A DNA stretch of 36,039 nucleotides. Origin: Streptomyces capoamus (GTDB taxonomy: Bacteria > Actinomycetota > Actinomycetes > Streptomycetales > Streptomycetaceae). The notes beneath the pieces are model-generated. The model saw only the letters and a list, made by a program, of their open reading frames with translations. It was not told the origin of the DNA and did no database searches. The stretch lies in assembly GCF_014654935.1 (NCBI RefSeq), contig NZ_BNBF01000014.1:72554-108592 (forward strand), read 5' to 3'. Below, piece by piece: positions 31,630 to 36,039 of the stretch (position 1 is its first letter; each line of letters starts with the position of its first letter). Both the position numbers and the translations under genes were made by a program.

Positions 31630-33285
31630 ATGAAAGCTGCCGTCCTCTGCTCGGCCGCCGGTGCCCTGCTCCTGACCACCGTGGCCGCGGCCCCGGCGCC
31701 CGGCACTCCCGGCAGCCCGGGCACCCCCGGCACGGCCGAGCTGCGCGGCACCGCGGTGGCCGTGGCCCGCGCCCGGGCGGCCGGCATCGACTTCGGACCG
31801 TGCGCCGCGGCCGACCTGCCGGATCCGCCGGCCGGTGTGCGGTGCGGCACGGTGACGGTCCCGCTGGACTACGCCCGCCCGGACGGCCCGCGGATCCGGC
31901 TGACCGTCAGCCGGGCCCCCGCCACCCAGAAGGACCCGCGCAACAGCAAGCGGAAGGTGCCCCGGCAGGGCGCCCTCGTCTACAACCCGGGCGGACCCGG
32001 CGCATCCGGCATGTACTTCCCGCTGATCGGAGCACTCCCGCAGTGGAGGCGGATCGCCGCCGCGTACGACCTGATCGGCTACGCCCCGCGCGGGGTGGGC
32101 CGTTCGGCGCCGCTGTCCTGCGCGGACCCCGAGCACTTCGTGACGGCGCCCACCGCGTCCCCGGTGCATCCCTCCCAGGCGTACAAGCGGGAGCGGATCA
32201 CCCGGGCGAAGGCGTACGCGCGCGGCTGCGTCCAGCGCTCCGGTACCGCGATCCGGTTCTACAACTCGCTCAACAACGCCCGGGACCTGGACGTGCTGCG
32301 GGCCGCGCTGGGCGAGTCCCGGCTGACCTTCATGGGAGCGTCGTACGGCACCTACTTCGGCGCGCTGTACGCGGCGATGTTCCCCTCCCACGTGCGGCGC
32401 ATGGTGCTGGACTCGGCGGTGAACCCCGACCCGGAGCGGATCTGGTACCGCAGCAACCTGGACCAGTCGGCGGCGTTCGAGGAGCGCTGGGCGGACTTCC
32501 GGGACTGGATCGCCCGGCACGACGACGTGTACCGGCTCGGTGCCACCTCCGCGGCCGTGCAGCGCAGCTACGACACCGCACGCGAACGGCTGGCCGGGAA
32601 GGCGGCGGGCGGCAGGGTCGGCCCCGGCCAGCTGCAGAACACGTTCCTGACGGCCGGGTACTACGACGACTACTGGCCGAGCCGGGCCCAGGCCCTGTCG
32701 GCGTACCTGCACGGCGACCCCGGGCCGCTGGTCCGGCTGGCCGCGCCGAGCCAGGAGACGGCCGCCGAGGCGGAGAACGGCAGCGCGGTGTACACGGCCG
32801 TGGAGTGCAACGACGCCCCCTGGCCGGAGGACTTCGCGGTGTGGGACCGCGACAACACCCGGCTCGCCCGGGTGGCGCCCTTCGAGACCTGGGACAACGC
32901 GTGGATGAACCTGCCGTGCGCCTACTGGCCGGTGTCCCGGCAGCAGCCGCTGGACGTGCGGACCGGACCCGGTGAACTCGCACCGGTGCTGATCCTGGCG
33001 GCCGAGCGGGACGCCGCCGCGCCCTACCAGGGGGCGCTGGAGATGAGCCGGCGGCTGGCCGGCTCGGTGCTGGTCACCGAGCGGGACGCGGGCACGCACG
33101 GCGTCGCGGGCGGCCCCAACCATTGCGTCAACGGGTACTGGGAGGCCTACCTGCTGGAGGGCCGCGTCCCGGCGCGGCACGCGTCGTGCGCGCCGCGCCC
33201 CGAACCGGTCGCGGTCGCCTCCGGCGGTCCGGCCGGCAAGGGAACCCGGCGGGACGCCCTCCGGAGAGAAGGCGACCGCCGCTAG
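31630..33285 (+). CDS. Secreted alpha/beta hydrolase, tripeptidyl aminopeptidase (SlpD/TAP) type
   Basis: 551 residues, ATG with GAAGGG upstream. Signal peptide (MKAAVLCSAAGALLLTTVAA) without a clear lipobox. Oxyanion loop VYNPGGPGASG, nucleophile GASYGTYFGALYA (Ser in GASYG), acid in LAAERDAAAP, His in GTHGVAGG, the TAP-like C-terminal domain. Six or more cysteines likely form disulfides. Releases N-terminal tri- or oligopeptides outside the cell. The gene converges on hemQ (stops 26 bp apart). Confidence 0.94.
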   Translation: MKAAVLCSAAGALLLTTVAAAPAPGTPGSPGTPGTAELRGTAVAVARARAAGIDFGPCAAADLPDPPAGVRCGTVTVPLDYARPDGPRIRLTVSRAPATQKDPRNSKRKVPRQGALVYNPGGPGASGMYFPLIGALPQWRRIAAAYDLIGYAPRGVGRSAPLSCADPEHFVTAPTASPVHPSQAYKRERITRAKAYARGCVQRSGTAIRFYNSLNNARDLDVLRAALGESRLTFMGASYGTYFGALYAAMFPSHVRRMVLDSAVNPDPERIWYRSNLDQSAAFEERWADFRDWIARHDDVYRLGATSAAVQRSYDTARERLAGKAAGGRVGPGQLQNTFLTAGYYDDYWPSRAQALSAYLHGDPGPLVRLAAPSQETAAEAENGSAVYTAVECNDAPWPEDFAVWDRDNTRLARVAPFETWDNAWMNLPCAYWPVSRQQPLDVRTGPGELAPVLILAAERDAAAPYQGALEMSRRLAGSVLVTERDAGTHGVAGGPNHCVNGYWEAYLLEGRVPARHASCAPRPEPVAVASGGPAGKGTRRDALRREGDRR

Positions 33286-33310
33286 GCTCCTTCGCCCGGT
33301 GGAGCGGCCG

Positions 33311-34042
33311 TCAGGCCAGGCCCGCCACGAGTTCCCCGATGTCCTTGCGGCGGCCCGTGTAGAACGGGACCTCCTCGCGGACGTGCATCCGCGCCTCGGA
33401 GGCGCGCAGGTGGCGCATGAGGTCGACGATGCGGTACAGCTCGTCGGCCTCGAAGGCGAGGATCCACTCGTAGTCGCCGAGGGAGAACGAGGCGACCGTG
33501 TTGGCGCGCACGTCGGGGTAGCCGCGGGCCATCTTGCCGTGGTCGGCGAGCATGCGGCGGCGGTCCTCGTCGGGCAGCAGGTACCAGTCGTAGGAGCGCA
33601 CGAACGGGTAGACGCTCACGTAGTTCCGGGGCGTCTCGTCGGCGAGGAACGCCGGGATGTGCGAGCGGTTGAACTCCGCCGGGCGGTGCAGGGCCATGTT
33701 CGACCAGACCGGCTCCAGCGCGCGGCCGAGCCGCGTGCGGCGGAAGAGGTTGTAGGCCTCCTGGAGCTGGTCGCTGGTCTCGGCGTGCCACCAGATCATC
33801 AGGTCGGCGTCGGCGCGCAGGCCCGAGACGTCGTAGGTCCCGCGGACCGTCACGTCCTTCGCGGCGAGCTGGTCGAACAGCTCCTGGACCTCGTCGGCGT
33901 ATCCCGCGCGGTCCTCCGGCAGCACGTCCTTCAGCCTGAAGACCGACCAGAGCGTGTAGCGGATGACCTCGTTGAGGTCCTTGGCCAGCTTGCCCTTGTT
34001 CGGGATCCTGCCGGACTCGGTGGTGGGGGCGTCGTCACTCAT
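33311..34042 (-). CDS. hemQ: Coproheme decarboxylase HemQ (ChdC)
   Basis: 243 residues, ATG 34042. Family motifs: [51 protein letters not shown] with the catalytic Tyr145, [22 protein letters not shown] with heme ligand His168, and [30 protein letters not shown]. Converts Fe-coproporphyrin III to heme b with peroxide, the last step of the Gram-positive pathway. The preceding gene makes coproporphyrin III. Spacing 5 bp from that gene: an operon. Confidence 0.97.
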   Translation of the reverse strand: MSDDAPTTESGRIPNKGKLAKDLNEVIRYTLWSVFRLKDVLPEDRAGYADEVQELFDQLAAKDVTVRGTYDVSGLRADADLMIWWHAETSDQLQEAYNLFRRTRLGRALEPVWSNMALHRPAEFNRSHIPAFLADETPRNYVSVYPFVRSYDWYLLPDEDRRRMLADHGKMARGYPDVRANTVASFSLGDYEWILAFEADELYRIVDLMRHLRASEARMHVREEVPFYTGRRKDIGELVAGLA

Positions 34043-34047
34043 GCCCC

Positions 34048-35502
34048 CTATTCTCCCGCTCCGCCGTGCAGGCTCTGCACCGGGTTCGCCGTCAGCTGCG
34101 CCACCCCGGCCGGGTCGCCGGCCAGCTGGTCCACCGCGGCGTGGGCGCTCGCGACGCAGGCGGGGATGCCGACGCCGTCGTACTGCGCGCCGCAGACCGC
34201 GAGGCCCGGGAGCTTGGCCACCTGCTCGCGGATGCGGGCCACGCGCGCGTGGTGCCCGACGGGGTACTGGGGCAGGCCGTCGGTCCAGCGGGTGACCCGG
34301 GTCTCCAGGGGCTCGGCGGCCAGGCCGGTGGCTTCCCGCAGGTCGTGCCGGGAGACCTCCACCAGACCGGCGTCGTCCCGGCCGAGGATCTCGGTCTCGC
34401 CGTGGCGGCCCAGGGACGTGCGCAGCACCACCACGTCCGGGTCCTCCTCGGCGATCCAGCCCCACTTGCGGGAGGCGAAGGTGGAGGCCTTGATGGTGCG
34501 GCCGTCGACGGGCGGCACGAGGAAGCCGCTGCCCTCGGGCAGGCGGGCGTCGGCGCGCCGGTAGGCGAGGGTGACCAGGGCCATCGAGGCGTACTCGACG
34601 GCGGCCAGCTCCGCCGCGGCCCCCGGGGACTCGGCGCGCAGCAGCGCGGCGGCGGCCGGGGCGGGGACGGCGACGATCACGGCGTCGGCGTGCAGCACGC
34701 GTTCCCCGGCGGTGATCCGCCAGCCGCCGGCCGCCTCCCGGCGCAGTTCCCGCGCGGGTGTCCGGGTCAGGATCTCGCCGCCGCGCGCGCGCACCGACTC
34801 GGCGACCGCGAGCGGCAGCCGGCCGACGCCGCCGGCGATGCCCATGAAGACGGGCCCCGTCCGCTGCTGCGCGGCGGCCTCGGCCTGGATCTCCCGGACG
34901 CCCTCGGTGAGGGAGGTGTGGGCGCGCGCGGCCCGGAAGAGCTGCGGGACGGCCGAACGCATCGAGATGCGGTAGGCGTCGCCCGCGTACACCCCGCCGA
35001 GCAGGGGTTCCACCAGCCGGTCGACGACCTCGCGGCCGAGCCGGGCCGCCACGTACTCCCCCACGGCCACGTCGTCGCCCAGCTCGGTGCGGGGCAGGTC
35101 GGCGTCGCGCTCGATGCGGGCCAGGCCCTCGTCGGACAGGACGCCGGAGAGCGCGGCGGCGGTGCCGGGCACGCCCATCACATGGCCCTTGGGCATGGGC
35201 CGCAGGGCGCCCCGGGTCCAGATCGCGGCGGTCGCGGTGGCCGGCGGCTGCAGCGCCTCGCCCAGTCCCGCCTCGCGCGCGAGCGCCACCGCCTCGGGGC
35301 GGCGGGCGAGCATGGACTCGGCGCCCAGGTCGACCCGCACGCCGGCGATCTCGCCGGGCAGCAGCTTGCCGCCGACCCGGTCGCCGGCCTCCAGCACGGT
35401 GACGCGCGCGCCGCGCCCCAGCAGCCGGTGCGCGGCGGCCAGCCCGGCGATACCGGCCCCGATGACGACGACGTGTCCCAAGCCCCTGTCCGTTGCGCTC
35501 AT
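34048..35502 (-). CDS. hemY: Coproporphyrinogen III oxidase (oxygen- or FAD-dependent, HemY/CgoX type)
   Basis: 484 residues, ATG 35502. FAD-binding [34 protein letters not shown], the family segments [26 protein letters not shown] and [14 protein letters not shown], and the C-terminal FAD motif [24 protein letters not shown]. In actinobacteria these enzymes oxidise coproporphyrinogen III to coproporphyrin III, not protoporphyrinogen, which fits hemQ 5 bp downstream; ferrochelatase is not in the window. Cytoplasmic or membrane-associated. Confidence 0.95.
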   Translation of the reverse strand: MSATDRGLGHVVVIGAGIAGLAAAHRLLGRGARVTVLEAGDRVGGKLLPGEIAGVRVDLGAESMLARRPEAVALAREAGLGEALQPPATATAAIWTRGALRPMPKGHVMGVPGTAAALSGVLSDEGLARIERDADLPRTELGDDVAVGEYVAARLGREVVDRLVEPLLGGVYAGDAYRISMRSAVPQLFRAARAHTSLTEGVREIQAEAAAQQRTGPVFMGIAGGVGRLPLAVAESVRARGGEILTRTPARELRREAAGGWRITAGERVLHADAVIVAVPAPAAAALLRAESPGAAAELAAVEYASMALVTLAYRRADARLPEGSGFLVPPVDGRTIKASTFASRKWGWIAEEDPDVVVLRTSLGRHGETEILGRDDAGLVEVSRHDLREATGLAAEPLETRVTRWTDGLPQYPVGHHARVARIREQVAKLPGLAVCGAQYDGVGIPACVASAHAAVDQLAGDPAGVAQLTANPVQSLHGGAGE

Positions 35503-35662
35503 GCCCTCACTCTCTCAGACCTCGCCGGCCGCGCCGCCGGGCCCCGGCGTGCGGCACGCGTGCGGACCGTGACCGCGGCGGGGCAGCCGGCGCCGTCGAA
35601 CGTTCCGGGCCGTCCCGGCGTCGAAGGACCGTCACAGACCACGGCCCTCGGGGGTACCGCCC

Positions 35663-36039
35663 ATGCGCACACCACACACCGCACCTCGCCTTCGGACCCT
35701 GGCCGGGGTCCTGCTCGCCGCCTCACTCGCGCTCGCCGGGTGCGGCGGCGCGGACGGCGCGGACGACGCGGGCGGCGGCTCCGCCAAGGCCGCCTCCGGC
35801 GGCAGGCCCGAACAGGCCGGCGCCCTCGGCACTCCCGGCGGCACGGCCGGCCACGGCAACGGCAGGACTCCGCGCGCCACGCCCGTGCTGGCGCCGGGCT
35901 CGGTGATCCGCACCGCGTCCCTGACGCTGGAGGTCCGGGACGTGGCCAAGGCGCTGGCGGCCGCCCGCAGGACCGCCGAGGAGGCGGGCGGCTTCGTCGG
36001 AGACGAGACGACGAACCGGGACGCCGGCGGCCACGAGCG
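35663..36039 (+). CDS. DUF4349-type lipoprotein, N-terminal part
   Basis: Begins at ATG 35663 and runs off the right edge; about 125 residues visible. Signal peptide with lipobox LALAGC, a Gly/Ala/Pro-rich linker, then VIRTASLTLEVRDVAKALAAARRTAEEAGGFVGDE, the start of a DUF4349 domain. The family is a membrane-tethered coiled-coil protein of unknown role. Divergent from hemY over a 160-bp gap. Confidence 0.85.
   Translation, partial: MRTPHTAPRLRTLAGVLLAASLALAGCGGADGADDAGGGSAKAASGGRPEQAGALGTPGGTAGHGNGRTPRATPVLAPGSVIRTASLTLEVRDVAKALAAARRTAEEAGGFVGDETTNRDAGGHE

Overview
The window is about 36 kb of very GC-rich DNA with dense, short-spaced genes, many GTG and occasional TTG starts, and gene families typical of Streptomyces: a conservon (cvnABCD), DUF6230/DUF6114 pairs, an SCO6045-type DUF692 protein, HemQ, and several genes that look leaderless. 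The order murC-msrB-betaine transporter on one side and DUF692-hemQ-hemY on the other matches my memory of the S. coelicolor SCO604x-606x core region, but I could not check this. I see no rRNA, tRNA, CRISPR array, IS element or prophage. It looks like core chromosome with some accessory variation.

Layout. 1-3.0 kb: the end of a membrane-anchored AA10 LPMO, a small secreted four-cysteine protein, and a DUF6230-DUF6114 pair. 3.0-6.0 kb: an ArsR-type repressor divergent from terB, with a perfect 20-bp palindrome inside the probable terB promoter, then a DHA2-type MFS exporter. 6.1-6.9 kb: a decayed aromatic amino acid lyase that has lost its catalytic core and carries an in-frame amber codon. 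7.0-14.8 kb: an OpuC-type betaine ABC transporter whose binding-protein gene is separated from its permease/ATPase operon by a complete cvnABCD operon on the other strand. 14.9-17.4 kb: msrB, murC and a small Usp-like protein, with a six-unit 10-bp tandem repeat upstream. 17.6-19.6 kb: a RibD-C-type reductase divergent from zapE. 19.8-22.3 kb: a small cysteine-cluster exported protein, a beta-carbonic anhydrase and a SulP transporter with a STAS domain, behind a promoter that has a 15-bp inverted repeat in its spacer. 22.5-25.8 kb: a co-directional SPFH protein, a PPK2 polyphosphate kinase and a FAD/Rieske oxidoreductase. 25.9-28.2 kb: a polysaccharide deacetylase lipoprotein, a zinc-ribbon miniprotein, a DUF6086-like protein and a PTH2-fold protein. 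28.4-31.5 kb: a DUF692 (MNIO) protein fused to a C-terminal helical domain, a DUF4142 protein and a TIGR04222-like membrane protein. 31.6-36 kb: a secreted TAP-type peptidase, the coproporphyrin-branch heme genes hemQ and hemY, and the start of a DUF4349 lipoprotein.

How they may work together. The betaine transporter and conservon may both serve osmotic or membrane-signalling responses. Carbonic anhydrase plus SulP fits bicarbonate supply. hemY-hemQ are consecutive late steps of Gram-positive heme synthesis. The most promising candidate for something undescribed is the DUF692 locus: an MNIO-type oxidase apparently fused to its own partner domain, beside a membrane protein and with no obvious peptide substrate in the immediate neighbourhood.
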